Shown: positions 46,233-59,311, numbered from the stretch's first letter. The stretch: DNA of 64,000 bases from Rhizophlyctis rosea (GCA_027596075.1 JADGJC010000072.1:8834-72833); one strand, 5' to 3'. The notes: generated by a model not told the origin, from the sequence alone. Numbers and translations: made by a program.

Positions 46233-46505
46233 CTATTCCGTTCGCATCAGGCACTGAAAACAAGAAACAGTAAATAGAATCACAACCACCACAACAACAG
46301 GAAGCGGGTAAATTGGCGTTCGGATCCCAGTCGTGCTTATCCACTTTTCCACGGCGGTAAGTGCTCGCGTTGCTATCTTAAAAAGAGATGTTCTTCCTAA
46401 GACCCAATCACGGGGACGTGACCTCATTGTCGTCCACTTTGTATTGAACAACGGCGAGCAGGCCATTTCCGTGAAATATGTCTCCCACCTAGCATCTGCA
46501 GCCAA
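46233..46505 (-). CDS. Possible tail-anchored small protein exon
   Basis: An open frame of 90 codons without an ATG at its 5' end. It ends in a hydrophobic helix (PLPVVVVVVILFTVSCF) and a short polar tail, the layout of a tail-anchored membrane protein. Upstream on the same strand a further hydrophobic frame (PLLSTVILVYAIGAGVEGG, ~46600-46650) ends at a good donor (CAG|GTATGT), but I could not join it in frame. Treat it as a weak candidate. Confidence 0.25.
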   Translation of the reverse strand: MAADARWETYFTEMACSPLFNTKWTTMRSRPRDWVLGRTSLFKIATRALTAVEKWISTTGIRTPIYPLPVVVVVVILFTVSCFQCLMRTE

Positions 46506-46688
46506 TACGCAAAGGCCTTGAGGATATAGTCAGTATGTGTTGTTCGGTGTCAAGCAGTGAGCGAAGGGACACATACCTGATAGCTCCCTCCTTCGACCCC
46601 CGCGCCGATAGCGTAAACGAGGATGACAGTGGATAGCAAGGGATCATCAACCTGAAGCGAAAACCTGATGTCGATTATTCAATCCCCA

Positions 46689-46945
46689 GAGGATGGTAAG
46701 AGTAGCAAAAGGACAACTCAAGTATGGCTGCCGGCTACTCAATGCTCGCAACCTACACCATGAGGATGGTAGATGGATAGCAAAAGGACGGTTCAGGTGT
46801 GGCTGCCGGCTATCCCAATTCTCTCACCTACGCCATGAGGATGGTATGAGTAGCAAAAGGACAGTCCACATGTGACTGCACGGCTGCTCAATCCTCTCGC
46901 CCATTGAGGATGGTAATGGTGGCGAAAGCAACCTCACAGGTCGGG
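46689..46945. repeat. Tandem repeat, ~72-bp unit, 3.5 copies
   Basis: Four copies of GAGGATGGTA start at 46689, 46762, 46837 and 46906, giving units of 73, 75 and 69 bp. Each unit continues with a TAGCAAAAGGACA-like core and GGCTGCCGGCTA/TCTC. The last copy is partial and more diverged. Confidence 0.8.
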
Positions 46946-47923
46946 GCACACCAATCCTCTGATACTTGTGTTTGGCTCTCGGCTTGTCGTGACTGAGTAG
47001 GAGCCGGGACTGCAGTTCATGCTGTTGGGGTGGGCGGGACATGGCTCTGTCTTTACAGGGGCTTGCCACCCTCATAACGATGAGGTCATGGCGACATTAC
47101 AGTCCCCGCCTAGACTTGTCCCCGGGCGGATCCCAGGGTCGGGTAGACTTGCGGGATTGATGGTCGATGACTTGAATGGCCGATGGAGGAACCGACGAAG
47201 GTTCGGGATGCGGGATTAGAGATGGATGGGGATGGATGCGAGACTCGCGATGGGAGGCGGCAACGTTGTCGATGCGGGGACATAAAGTGGAGAATAGAAA
47301 TGGGCCGAAAATATTAGTAAGGTGTTCAGAGAATGTGTGAGTTCAGTTCGCTCCGTTACCCAAGATGTACGCCTTAAATTATTGTAAGATCTGTGCATTC
47401 AAACGGTCGGCTCTTTCTGCCGCGAGCAACACGATACAACATGGGCCCGTAAACTCCGCAGGGACTCTGCAGTGGACGCGAACCAATGCCAACATGAAGC
47501 TGACGACAATTCGATATGCGCTATCCCATGGGATACCCCGCTAAGGGAGATGAATGCATGCCAGCGTAACAGCTTGTCCTCTCCCAGCCCCATCCAGGTA
47601 ATAACACCCTCCCCGCCATCCGGTTACAGGTCCAAGTGCGGGTCCAAGTCCCACGTGAGCAGGTCCTGGGGTCCCTCCCTTAGTCCCGCTGCCTTTCCTA
47701 ACTCGGGTGCACTACCCTTCAGGAGACGACCTTCCATGGCACCTTGACATTTCCTCCAAGCATGCCCAGAGTTCCTGCCAAGACGTTGCTCCACTTCTAT
47801 GTAGGGAGGCTTCCAAATATTTCTGTTTTACGATACTTACATTCTTAGTTTCCGCTGCATGTATGTTGACATGCTCGACGTAGACAACGACCTTGCGATG
47901 ACGGCAAGGATGGAGGATGAAAC

Positions 47924-47949
47924 GGATGGTTGGATGGATGGATGGATGG
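47924..47949. repeat. (GGAT)n microsatellite
   Basis: GGATGGTT followed by four GGAT units. It is short and non-coding. Confidence 0.8.
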
Positions 47950-48311
47950 CAAGCAATAGAAAACTTGATGAAGAACCAGATCAAGAAAGACGCGAAGAAG
48001 TATTGTGTTGAGCATGCAGATGGAAGAATACTGTGAGGGGAAGAAGGAAAACAGGGCAGGGTGGATTTGTGTGTGGGTGATGACTCAGCTGATGGGCGCA
48101 ATTTGCAGCCGGATGATTAACATTGGCTCGAGTGTGAGTATTCCGGATCGATTTTACCAGCTAAGCCACATCCTAATGGGACGCGTTCGTAAACAGCACA
48201 TCCTTCACAAACCTTCACTTTCCATTCCTACCTAGGTACCTATTTTCTTTTCTCACGGGCCATCTTCAACTTCATCATCCCTTGTGCTATCTGTCAGTCT
48301 CTCTATACCCA

Positions 48312-50056
48312 ATGGCTCAGCCCCGTAAACGTGCCGCATCGACAGACCCAGCTACTACTCTTACTTCGTCGTCTCAGTTGCAAGGACAAAACGAAGAAAC
48401 AACCCTCTGGTCGCAAATATGCAGCGACCTCAACGCTCTCGACCAAACCCGTCACAGCGCAGAATCACGAGTTGCGAAATGCAACAGCTTCAACGTGAAG
48501 TTGATTGATAAGCCGGAAAGTGAGTTTCGCACACGCCTCTGACTGTCAAGTGGGTGGGGTCGGAGCGTTCTTTCCTGTCAAAATTTGACGTATTTTGAGT
48601 ATATGCTGGGAAACTTGCACTGTTGGGGCATGCTTTGGAAAGTAATGTATTGGGCTTCAATTTTCGAGCGAGTTGCCTGTCATTGCGTCTCAAGACTTGT
48701 TGGAGTGTCATGGATTGTGAGCCCATTCTTTGATGAGTTGACGATTTTCATTTTTTTAGTCGCCTTCGGGACGCTGAAAATAGTGTCTAATGTACAATTC
48801 TTTATTTGACAGAGGTCACTAACAAAGTCATAGGGAAGCTCATGGGGAAATATCAAGACTGCATTGATGATGCCCAACAAGAAGGAAGGTGATAGGACAT
48901 GCCGGTCATCGGTTTGTTTACCGTCTCCGCAATTGTGTAGCTCAACCAGTTTGAACGACACAGGATCTTGGACCAAATCGTGGAACGCCTCCAACTTCTC
49001 ATTGCCCTACGAACGGCAACTGAGACAGGTCAGCATTGAATCTGCTTGCGTGTGGCATGTAGACAGCAAACTCATTGGTGGCATGTCATCTGTTCAGGTC
49101 TAGACACCAAGCGCAAGAAGCGAGAGAAGCCAAAACCGGCTGGGAGCCCCATGATCAAAAGACAAAAAACGTTAGTTACGCTGCGCTTCATCACCCTAAA
49201 CAGATCTGATTGACTCGGTTGTTTGCCTCATCAGCGACGATGCCGACACATCCGACATCCTCAGACCGGGCGATCAGGTACGAACCAATGATCATGCAGC
49301 TTTGAAATATATCGTGCGCAATTTGTCAACTGACTACCTATCAGGTGGCCGTTAAACCCATGAACTCCGATTGGCTTCTTGCCATAGTCTTGAAATTCAT
49401 CGCGGAGAAGAACAAGTAGGAAGATTGTGCTGGCATACTATGATTAAACCCATCGGAACATGAAGCTCAACGTCAATGCTTTCACAGATACGAAGTTGAG
49501 GACGCAGAGGACGATGAAGAAAAGCCTGGGACGAGAAAGTACGTCTAGCACATTTTTCATACAAAGTTGCTCCTCGTGTTTGGTTCTTGTGTTACTGACC
49601 TACCATGTTCTTTTCTCACCCAAAGGAAATACATCTTCCCTGCCAAAATGGTTATCCCGATCCCTAAGGAGACCAAACCACGCACCGAGTTCCCTCCCGG
49701 CCATGAAGTGTTAGCACAATACCCGGCGTCGAGCTGTTTCTACAAGGCCACAGTGATTGTGCCGCCGAGTAAGGTGGGTTTTGGTTGGGTTCAGCGGTGC
49801 AAGCTTGACAGATGGCGAAAACTGGGTCGTCGGCTATGAGGATGGAATGAAGACCCATTTGCACTATGACTACCTTAGCATTTGTCATTGCCAACTGACC
49901 CACCTTCACTTCCATCAAATACAGAACCCCCATACGGCAATAGGTTTAGGAGGCAAATACATTGTCAAATTCGAAGATGATGGCGACATTGAACGGACGG
50001 TCGAGCCGCGAATGGTGCTGGACATGCCGAAAATGACCAAATTGACGAAGAGCTAG
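48312..50056 (+). CDS. SGF29: SGF29, SAGA-complex tandem Tudor subunit
   Basis: Nine short exons (48312-48519, 48813-48888, 48964-49028, 49098-49170, 49235-49277, 49345-49415, 49488-49538, 49626-49773, 49925-50056) give 288 residues. The N-terminal half is a helical, Lys-rich region (ILDQIVERLQLLIALRTATE, then KRKKREKPKP). The C-terminal half is the SGF29 tandem Tudor domain: RPGDQVAVKPMNSDWLLAIV, KYEVEDAEDDEEK, GHEVLAQYPASSCFYKATVI and KYIVKFEDDGDIERTV. These blocks carry the aromatic and acidic residues that read H3K4me2/3 and recruit SAGA for histone acetylation at promoters. Length matches fungal SGF29. It is convergent with the lipase gene. Confidence 0.93.
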
Positions 50057-50496
50057 GGGGTTCATGCGATCGCGCACACGACGGGAGTCTCATGGCGACT
50101 TCGGCGTCTATCTGTTTGCTGTTCAACGTTTTCTTCATCTGTGTGTTGTTTTGTTTCTGTTTCTTTGTTCTGTAACGCTTCGTTTTGCCGCCGCAGCGTC
50201 CCCAGATTTTGTACATAAGCTGTATACCTTCATTTTGAAAAAGGAGAATATTAGATACCCACTGTTTGTCTTGTTAGTATACGTACTGTAAGATCTTTTC
50301 AAATGGAAATGGCATAATTGCTGAAGGCGTTTCTGCTATTGGTATATTAGGAGTTTACATGTATATGAGTCTATGATACAATCAGGTGAGCCCTTATCCA
50401 TTAGTCCTTCATTTTATCTCCACACCCGCCAACTAACTCGATCCCCACTCACACCTTCCAAAAAGGCCTAAAACGTTAGCAATGTTTCATGCAAAC
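50057..50496. other. Convergent intergenic region
   Basis: T-rich 3' flank of SGF29 (TTTTGTTTCTGTTTCTTTG) and the 3' flank of the lipase gene. No gene is supported. Confidence 0.4.
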
Positions 50497-53400
50497 TCAC
50501 CCCTCAACATCCCACCCTTCAATCTCCCCAACCCCACAAACCTCTCCCAACCTCCTCGCAATCCTCGCAATAGAATGACACTCAACCCCCCACGCATCCC
50601 TCCCACACGGTAACATCACGCTCGTCCCAACTTGCTGATCCTGCACCGGTACCGGGTCACCTTCTAGATACAGATTCACGACTTGGGTGTAGAATCGTTC
50701 TTGGTCTTCATCTGTGGTGCCGACACCAAAGGCTAGGTAGGATGATCCTAGAGCTGGTGAGGAGAAGACTGCTGAGACGATTGGGGGGAGGGTTGGTGTG
50801 GACGTTGTTGATGATGATGGGGAGGAGGAGGAAGAAGCAGAGACGGCGGAGAGGGCAGCTAGAGCGGCGCCTAGGGAGTGGCCTGTAACGAATATTGGGG
50901 GTGGTGTTGTATAAGTGGAGGTTAGGTTGACGGCTAGGGAGTGGATGTAGTCCTCTACGGCGAAGAAGTACGTTAGGGATGGGTTGGCGGCCAATCGGAA
51001 GATGATTCGCACGACTTCGGCGAGGGTTCGACGAGGCCAGAGAATGAAGAATGTGCCGATATATGAGGAGTAGCGTAGGAGAGCTGGTGTTGCCTATTTG
51101 TTGAGAAGATGTATCGCAAAACATTAGAGCCCAGCCATCATCCAAAAAAGCTCTTGGAGACCCAAGAAAATAGGTGCAAAAAGCAATCACACAGAAATCG
51201 AAAAAAACTCACAAAAAGATACAAATCCTGAAACATATCATCCAAATTCGCCGTCCCCCTAACACTAACAACCTGCACTCCCCCCTCCCCAACACCCCCA
51301 CCCGTCAAATTAAAATGAACCCAATACGCCTCACTCATCCCACTGATCTCCACCTTCCTCGCCGTCAAATTATACCTCCCCAAAGGAGGCGTCACATACC
51401 CAACAGGATCATCTTCGTAACTCGCCACCGCCAATACGGAGAACGCCCACATATCCAATGGCGCGGCGGTGGGGAAGGGGAAGGTTGGGTTGCATATGTG
51501 GGAGGATTTTGAAGGTGAGGGGTGAGAGGAGGTGGTGGAGGAGGTGTGTGTTGTTGCGCGGAGGTTGAGGTATACGCCTAGACAGAGGGAGAGGATTCCC
51601 GCAGCGCAGATAATGTAAAAAAGCGTGACGGCTCGCCGTGTCGCGCGGAGTATGTTTGGTATTCTTGGTTTCTTGTTCTGGTTGTTGATGGATAGGTATA
51701 TATGTGCGTCTCTGAAATCCAGAGATAAGACTGCAACGAGAAGAGCGGTGCCGTAGGTGTAGAGCGGGAAGTACGTTCGCATTGTTACGCTTGCTGTTAT
51801 GCAGGCGAGTGTTGTGAGGGTTTGGATGGTTGCGCGGAGTTTGGGGGATTTGCTGCCGGGGAGGATGAATGTGAGGTCGCGAGTGAGGAAGATTGCTAGC
51901 ATGAGCCAGATGCAGCCTTTGAGGATTGAGGGGGCGACGTTTATTGGTTGGACTACTCCTGCCCACCGCGCCGGAATGTCTGTCTGTAGACTAAGGCGCT
52001 GCGTATCCAACATCACCAGCGCGCCGAACCCCAGAAAATAGTACACGGTCCTTGCGGCACACAAGACATATACTGGCGTCGATGAACTCCCATCATACGG
52101 ACACGGATTATCCAAGATACGATGAAGGTGATGCATACTACCATAACATGGCATAAGGTGCCACCGAAACCGGACCAAGAAAGCGCAAACAAAAACAATC
52201 CCACATGGCACAATGACAATCAACCGAACCCGCATAGAACTCAGCACAATAGAAGCCAAAGCAACAACAAACATCTCCACCATCAAATGATCGCACGCCG
52301 CATCCACCAAGACATACTTCCTCTCCAACCGCTTTTGCTGCCCTTTCGCCGACACCACAACACGGTTTGCGCCTCTGATTTTGTGTACAAAGCCGTAACT
52401 CGCGACATACATCGCCCGTCGTCTTTCCTCTGATATTTGACCATTCCAAAACAGTATGATATATCGGCCGATGCGTATAAGGCGGGCAAGGAGGTTGGTA
52501 AGAACAATCAGGAAGAAGGAAGCGAAGGCAGTCAACGCGGAGAGGATACCGACCGCGGTCCAGAGGTCGATGAAAGAGAGGATGATGGGGATGATGAGGA
52601 GGATCAGAATGATGATAAAACTGAAGATAGCTACTTTGAAGCGTTCCAGGCGGGTATAGAATTTAGTGAGAGGGGACAAAGGGTCCATCTCATCCCAGTT
52701 GATTTTGTTGAAGGTTGGCAGGGAGAGGTGACAGTGGGGTTTATGCTTTGTCCTCGGTTTATCCGTCTCAGCTCCCTTTTCATCTTCAGCATACTCATGA
52801 CAATCACACCTCAACTCATCCGGCACTTCCCTCACCCACAGCACCCAACGAATAGCCCACGGCCTCCACCGTACAACCCACCGATCAATCACCCTCCCCG
52901 CCCACGTATCCCGTTCCCCAGCTCCAAAACTCGCAGTCCAAAACCGGACAGCTAATCTCAAGGCAGTGCGAATAAAGCTTCTAGTGACAGCAAAGAGAGC
53001 ACGGAGGTAGAAGAAGAAACCGACGACAAACGGGAGGGTTTCGATGGCTTTTGGGGAGGAGTAGTCGGAGAGGAGACTGAAGGTGGAGTAGCCCACGTTG
53101 ACTGTGACGCAAAGGGCGAAAGTGAGCCAGAGGGATACTCCGGGGAGGAGGAAGATGATGAGGATTATGCGGAGGAGGTTGACTACTATTGCGTGGCGGT
53201 GGAAGGTTATGCGGAAGGTTATTGGGTTGATTTCGATGTCGTTGTCGCTTTCGTCTTCAATATCGTTTTCGGCGACAGTATCCCGGTTTACTCCAGCATC
53301 TTGTGTACCTTCTGTAACCTCCACACTGGAACCACTTTGACTGAATCTCGAGCCACGTTGAGTTGTTGTCTGCTGTTTGCAGCACGGGCATTCAAGGGAT

Positions 53401-53576
53401 GAGCTTGTTCTGGGGGTGAACGCCTCGCGAGGTATGGAGGTTTCCTCCGGGTAGACGGTCTTCCCCTTGGGAGTTGAGGTTGACGGTACTGGTATGACCG
53501 CTACCCCCATTTGAGACTCTTCATCTTCAGCCACCGACGCGGAGCGAGCCACCTCGCTCCTTCGTCTTGTGGTCAT
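50497..53576 (-). CDS. Multi-spanning membrane protein with class 3 lipase domain
   Basis: Two exons (53576-51213, 51093-50497) give 986 residues. Residues 1-120 are a charged cytosolic region with a CPCC motif. About ten hydrophobic segments follow through residue ~690 (for example NLLRIILIIFLLPGVSLWLT, AIFSFIIILILLIIPIILSF, AVTLFYIICAAGILSLCLGV). The last ~270 residues are a lipase 3 (alpha/beta hydrolase) domain: VVSVRGTANLDDMFQDL carries the oxyanion region, and GHSLGAALAAL the nucleophile Ser861. EGDPVPVQ probably holds the catalytic Asp and ECHSIAR the His. Membrane-tethered lipases of this kind, such as diacylglycerol lipases, act on membrane lipids. The number of helices is larger than in animal DAGL, so exact orthology is open. 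An ATG at 53576 starts the long exon. Confidence 0.88.
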
Positions 53577-54696
53577 TAGCTGTTAAATTCTGGCGAGTTG
53601 CGTTGTGCAAGGAGGATAGCTGGTGGAATGGGTCCAAACTGGGTTGGGGTCCAGTTGAAGTTGAACAGTTGAGCAGTTTCGAGGTTGCCAGTTGGACTGC
53701 TGGTTGCCGCTCAGTGGCTTGGCCCGGAGCTTCCAACTTCCGGCCCGGAGATCGATGGCTTAGCAGTTGAAAGCCACGGGTTCACTGGCTTGGTCTGCAC
53801 ACTCCATCTTCAACCAGGCCTGATAGTATACTTAGTTACTACTATTACACGTCAATTTCTCGTCGTACATAGATCCCCGGTTCAACGGTCAGGCCGTCGT
53901 ACCATCTTTTTGCTTTCTTTTGCTGTTCGCGGCATTCACTTCTGTATCGACATTTCATTCGTGAGATGGTCGGAGGCCTTGCCAAGTTGACCATTCACGT
54001 CGCAGTTATATGTGCCTTGCAAATTTTTGGCCTAAATGGTTTACACTTGTAACGAAGTGGTTCGAGCGATCGTACAAGCATTCGTATGCGATAGCTTCAA
54101 AGGAAATTCCGAATCGATGATAGCTCTTGAAAGTTTGCAGGACGCAATAGAATTTGTAAAGGTCGGCATAGTACGTTTTCCAACAGCAAACATCAGCCAT
54201 CCTTCGACAGGCGTGGGAATGCATCCTCTAACACAGCCGTCGGTCAACCAACGTTATGGCTAGGTCTATGCTTCGTCACCAGCTACCACCATCAAAGCTC
54301 GACCAGACTAGACTGGAACACGGCTGAAGCTGACCCCAAATTCCATTTTCAGAACAGCAACCACAAGTTTTCGTCATCCCACACGGATGCCAAATACTCG
54401 GAAAACATGCGCACCCGAAGTCACAAACGCAAACCCCGCACAGTCATACTACTGTAAGAGCACGCATGTTTTCCGGTCTTTGCGGTTTGTTGATGGCACC
54501 TTTGAACGCACCCCACGATGTGCCGCCGTACGTTTCACATCCCTGTCCCGACCTTTCCAACAGCATAACGAGTTCGGACGAGCAATGATTATGCGCATCA
54601 GCCAGCGATTTGCGCTTGTATGTTATACATGATGGAATTGATTGCCGCTAACAAGCACCGGCTCTACTGTTTTGCCCACTTGATTCCATCCAAGGT
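53577..54696. other. Intergenic, no supported gene
   Basis: Holds the lipase promoter (leftward gene) and the 3' flank of the esterase gene. Short frames on both strands show no motif. Confidence 0.4.
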
Positions 54697-56049
54697 TTAC
54701 AAGCATTGAGAATACCAAGCATTAGAAACTTTGCAAGTCGATACAGACTGACAGCAAGTAGGGCCAGTGAATCCTTGTCCACCGCATTGGCCGTACTATT
54801 GATGTAGTGATAATTAGGAAACTTCCCGAGATGTACAGATGATGCAGAGAAGGTCTTACCTTGGCCGCGCAGTTACCCGCAGTAGATCCGGCGGTGGTGG
54901 TCTTAACAGTAGTGGTAACAGTGGTCTTGGCAGTTGTGCCAGTTGTGGCGGTGGAACGGACAGTAGTGGTTATACCGGTGCTGCCACCTCCAGGGGTGAG
55001 GTTCGTCAAACCGAACCAACGGAGAACTTCGCTAGCGTGCTCAGGAACAGTGTGTCCGACGTTGTGAGCGTAGAAGCCCTCAACTTGCGAGCCATAAACA
55101 TATTTGGTGTAGTTTGGCTCGGGGTTGTTGGACAAGACTTGAGTAGGGGTTTGGGAAAGTCCAAAGACGCCGGTCCATTCTTTGATGGATTCGTCTGGTG
55201 ATTGAAACAAGAGAAGTCAGTGTCTCATGCCAGCACATTGGAACTGAGCACATCTCGCTCTCTTGGCGATAAACACTCACTATAGTTGGCAGGGTAGAGG
55301 GTAGTGTCAATGTCACCGTGCCAAATTTGCATTGGCGGACGTGCTCCAGTATAGCCAGGGTAATAACCCTGCACGAGAGATGCCCATTGAGCGGCAGTCT
55401 TGCTGACCGTGCCAGTTGCGCATTGGGAGTTCCAGTAGGGAGCAGCAGTGTTGGCAGGAGTTGAACCGGAGGGGTCGGCGAAGCAACCATCTGGCACGCC
55501 CGAGAAAGCAGCGGCAGCGCTGAACACATCAGGGTATGCACCGGCAAGGACTGAACCAGAAATGGTCATTAGTAATGTGGATCATCACCAAGTCTCCAAA
55601 CTGCGGAACTCACCGTTGGTCATCATGGCACCGGAAGAGGTACCCGTCACGTAGATTTTGCCACCATTGTACTTCTGCTGCGCGTACTTGGCCATGTTGA
55701 CGATTGCCAAGGAGTCGGAACCACCGTTATGGGTGAGGGAGGCCTTGGAGGACACATCCCAGCAGGCACCGGAGCGTTGAGAGGATGGGTAGACGACAAT
55801 GAAACCATGGGTGTCGGCCAAACTGGCATACTGAGTACCACTGAAGTACGCTTGAGCCGAACCCGTACAGTAGTGGATGGCGACAATGATAGGAGGGTTG
55901 GCGGCGAGCTTGGTAGGGACATAGATGTACATGTTTGAGCCGGAGGGGTTGGTGCCGAAGTTCGTTACTTGCGTCAATGTGGAGGAGAGAGCATTGACGT
56001 TGCTGGTCAAAGCCGCGGCGGCGAGGATGGAGGCAAGTGTGAAGCGCAT
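54697..56049 (-). CDS. Secreted CE1-type esterase (PHB-depolymerase fold) with C-terminal CBM1
   Basis: Four exons (56049-55614, 55550-55281, 55194-54860, 54795-54697) give 379 residues. A signal peptide ([20 protein letters not shown]) is followed by an esterase domain with [10 protein letters not shown] (nucleophile Ser138), [18 protein letters not shown] and the [11 protein letters not shown]is block. This is the acetyl-xylan/feruloyl esterase type related to PHB depolymerases. A Thr-rich linker ([20 protein letters not shown]) follows. The last exon encodes exactly one fungal cellulose-binding module, [20 protein letters not shown], with four cysteines and three aromatic binding residues. 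The enzyme should remove acetyl or feruloyl groups from plant xylan while held on cellulose. The module has its own exon. Confidence 0.94.
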
Positions 56050-59000
56050 AGTTGCAGCCGTTGCTTAGGAAGAGCTTGGGGATGGAAGGATGGTAAGGAC
56101 AAATCCGGAGCAGGGTGGTGCGTTCGACTGCTGCCCAAATATATCTTTTCTCTGAGCCACTGACTGTGTGAATCCCATATTTCCCACCGAAAGTTCGAAC
56201 TTCGACCGCTGAATGCGCGGTTTGGAGGGCCAACGGAGACACGTGTAACGACGCGCAATATCACCATAAGAGACAAGTACTTCCCACAATGTTGTTACAC
56301 GATCCTCCGCGCTTGCCTCAACGGGGGTGGCACCAGTTGCGGAATATTCTTACCGAGAGCGCCTTGGAATGTTCCCGACAGAACGACTTCCCCCACAAAA
56401 TTGACCGACAGCATCTGCCCGAACCATGTTCTTGATTTTTCTTGGCCTCGTGAGTGCTATGAACACTTTGATCAGCAGCGTACAACGGCTGAACTCTCGG
56501 TCAAGAAATGGCTCATTAAAAAACCACATGGCATCATGTTCAGCACCCATAATGTCATGCGCGATTGCCCTCCATCACCGTTAGCCATAAGGTCCTAATG
56601 GCCCTGAGATGAAGTAAACAAACATAACCAAGAGGTGAGGTGAATAAGAAACCTACCTGCTGTGCAACAACGAGTAAATACTTATGAAGCGCTCATCCGC
56701 AACATTCAAAAATTGTGATCCCGTCTGGCAAGGACATAGCTCGAAATCACTCATTTTATATTTGGTGGAATGTTGACGATATGTCACTGTTATCGCGCAG
56801 AACCTACTCCCTCCATAGCTGCTGCACAATGACCGGTGGACACCTCAGACCAACCCTACCGGAAGTTATGATTGAGAACTTGGGCAGCACAGGTGCTCTT
56901 TGAAGTCGGGGTGACTTCAGGCAACATACTGTTCGATCCCTCGAATAGGCGGTGGCGAAAGCAGCACTCACTGCACTCTACTGGCCACTTTTCGTACACC
57001 AATTCTTTTTGCTTCGTATTTCATCCGAGAACAAACAAATATATCCTTTTGGAAGTTGTATCTCGCGTTATCATGATGGCCCGTCCTCAGCTGCCTCTCT
57101 GTGCCCGTCTCACAACCTCCTGAGTCTGATGACACTTCCATCTAGAATTGTTCACTTTTATGTTATCACAGATACTTACCAATGAGGGATGCAGATTTTG
57201 AGGAAAACGTTGCCTCGGACCTGTATCCCACACGTGGGTGAGCATCCTCCTGCTCTGCCGCCGCCGGTTTCCCCTGATGTGACGGTGCGATCTTACTTCT
57301 TATTCTGCTATGCTAGATTCGTAACGACGATGCACGATACCGCCGATACTTCATCACAATATCTGTTGCTACCAGCGGGATAAAGCTGTCAACACCAATG
57401 TTCACAACATGGCAGGAGTTGAGCTCTGTTGCTTTGCTATCTCACTCTGCATCTTTCTCAGATTCTCGGCGCACATTTCCCAATATCACCACCTCCTCAA
57501 CAAACTTATACAATGCCCACTCACAAGAGGGGGAATTCGCGGCCTCCCCCCTCACCACGTGTTCTCCGCTCTTATGATGAATCTTCAGCTTGCTCACTAT
57601 CCACAATTCAAAACCACTCCAGGTCATGTATTGCCCTTCCTTCGAGCAATACCTGGCTTCTCAGAAATTTCAGACACGAAGGCGGTGTCGGCTTGACCAC
57701 AAAGACATGAGGAGAATGAGGAGGTGGTTGCGCGGGTGTTGAACGAGAAGTGGAGGTAGAGGCGGGAAAGGCGGGGGGGTGGGGGATGTTATGGAATAGT
57801 ACAGTGTGTGGGACATGGGGCAGTGGACTAGTGGAGACAAGGAAGGAGATTGAGAGTCTAATGAGGTATCAACCGTTCCCCGTCCAAAGCATGAACAGCA
57901 TCTATTCGCTAAGGTGTAGTGGGAAATATGGTAGCGGTTTTCAGCCCGTCACCGGTGGTAGGATATCCTACTTCTGCTCTATACCGTACTACAGCTGCTC
58001 CAAAATGTAACAAACGAAACTACAGTCAAACCACCTTGGAGTCGGGGCCGTGACATATATGGTCAATGAAAGTTGCGCATGATCATTGATACAATTGGCT
58101 TGAACATAAGACGCACTCGCGAAGGCAACGCTCACTGGGTCGTTTGCCGGACACTTCGGAAGGTGAATAGATACGACGTACAGCTCTGCGATCAAGTCAC
58201 ACGTATATGATCGACAAGTATCTTTTGCCATTGATGGAGTTGGACAGCTAGGAACGAGATGTGCAGCTGAAAAGCTATTGCGGTTCGCCTTTTTGACATC
58301 AGACGCAAACTTAGATGTGACATATTTGAACGCTTGGCAATCGAGCTTATGATTATTGCCCCGGGAGTGCTCCTCAACGAGTACTACATACTTTGTAGTG
58401 ACAAACATGCAGTATGTGCACATCATCGACATCCCCCAAAATCGAAAGACCAAAAAATTCGCTTTCAAGGTTGCGAAGAATGTTGCTCCGGTTTTAAGCA
58501 TTGATGTTTGTCATTGAACTTCTTTATTCCACTGCAACTGCACTCAACCGAGGAGTAAAACAGGTTTTGATTGTGCCAGATTGCCGTTTTGCCAAAACTT
58601 GATGAACAACGCACCACGTTGAACCGCCGTATCCTGGTCAAAGACTTGTGCGAAGTTCGAAGTGACAGATCACTTATCTCCCCTGCCAATAAAGGGGAAA
58701 ACTATAGCTGTTGTGAATTTGTCGACGCTTTCAGCATTGGCAATGAGATATGTAGTGCATTCCTGCGTTAGACCAGAAGTCTTTTTGTACTCGCGTGCGC
58801 CGTGCATTGTGTCTTGGCCATATCAGGGCGCAGTTTGAAAAGACTGTGATGCTCGGATCCCCACTCATGAAGGGCAGAACGTCTCCTTCCTTCCAGGTTG
58901 GCCCAGGTGTGCAAGATCAGTCCTACACCGAGCTCACCGAGCGGCCTTGGGAACAAACATTGTTAGATTTCAAGATGGCGGACGGACCTCCGAAACGGCA

Positions 59001-59311
59001 AAATCGGAGGAATTCGGCCTCATTTTGCTCCGGCGCTCCGACCTCTTTGGCCACAAGATGGCTTTCAACGTGTTCCGAGAAGGAAACTCCTTCAGAAAAA
59101 GCCTCAAAGTGTTGAACACAATGGTTTGCGGCATTTGTGCCTTTCGTTCAGCCGCATTGGCCTTGAACACAATGTTGACGAGGCCTGTTTTAGGTTGGGG
59201 GGAGCGGCAGATTTTCGAACGGTTCTGGTTTCGCCAGAAATAAAAGGCGGACGGTTTGAAGTGTTCCCTTCTTACTGCTCACGGATTTCTCCTTACAAGA
59301 TCACATCTGCC
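56050..59311. other. Long region with no clear gene
   Basis: More than 3 kb without a recognisable family. It contains the esterase promoter at its left end and the tyrosinase promoter at its right end. A 65-codon ATG frame at 57513-57710 and a longer Cys-containing frame at 57989-58501 were seen; only the latter is listed. Confidence 0.4.
57989..58501 (-). CDS. Hypothetical Cys-rich ORF
   Basis: An uninterrupted 170-codon frame that starts at ATG, with about ten cysteines and no internal stop. A hydrophobic patch lies near residues 15-45, but there is no clean signal peptide. The codon choice is less GC3-biased than in neighbouring genes. I recognise no family. It may be a lineage-specific secreted protein or a chance frame. 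Confidence 0.3.
   Translation of the reverse strand: MLKTGATFFATLKANFLVFRFWGMSMMCTYCMFVTTKYVVLVEEHSRGNNHKLDCQAFKYVTSKFASDVKKANRNSFSAAHLVPSCPTPSMAKDTCRSYTCDLIAELYVVSIHLPKCPANDPVSVAFASASYVQANCINDHAQLSLTIYVTAPTPRWFDCSFVCYILEQL

Larger units (their letters stand above)
46108..48311. other. Mostly non-coding region with repeats
   Basis: Besides the listed repeats and one weak minus-strand ORF, I find no supported gene in this 2.2 kb. The last few hundred bases should carry the SGF29 promoter; a C/T-rich leader (CTATCTGTCAGTCTCTCTATACCC) precedes its ATG. Confidence 0.4.

Noticed and set aside
57513..57710. 65-codon ATG frame with good start context
   Set aside because: Short, no conserved features and no convincing further exon; could be a first exon but cannot be supported.
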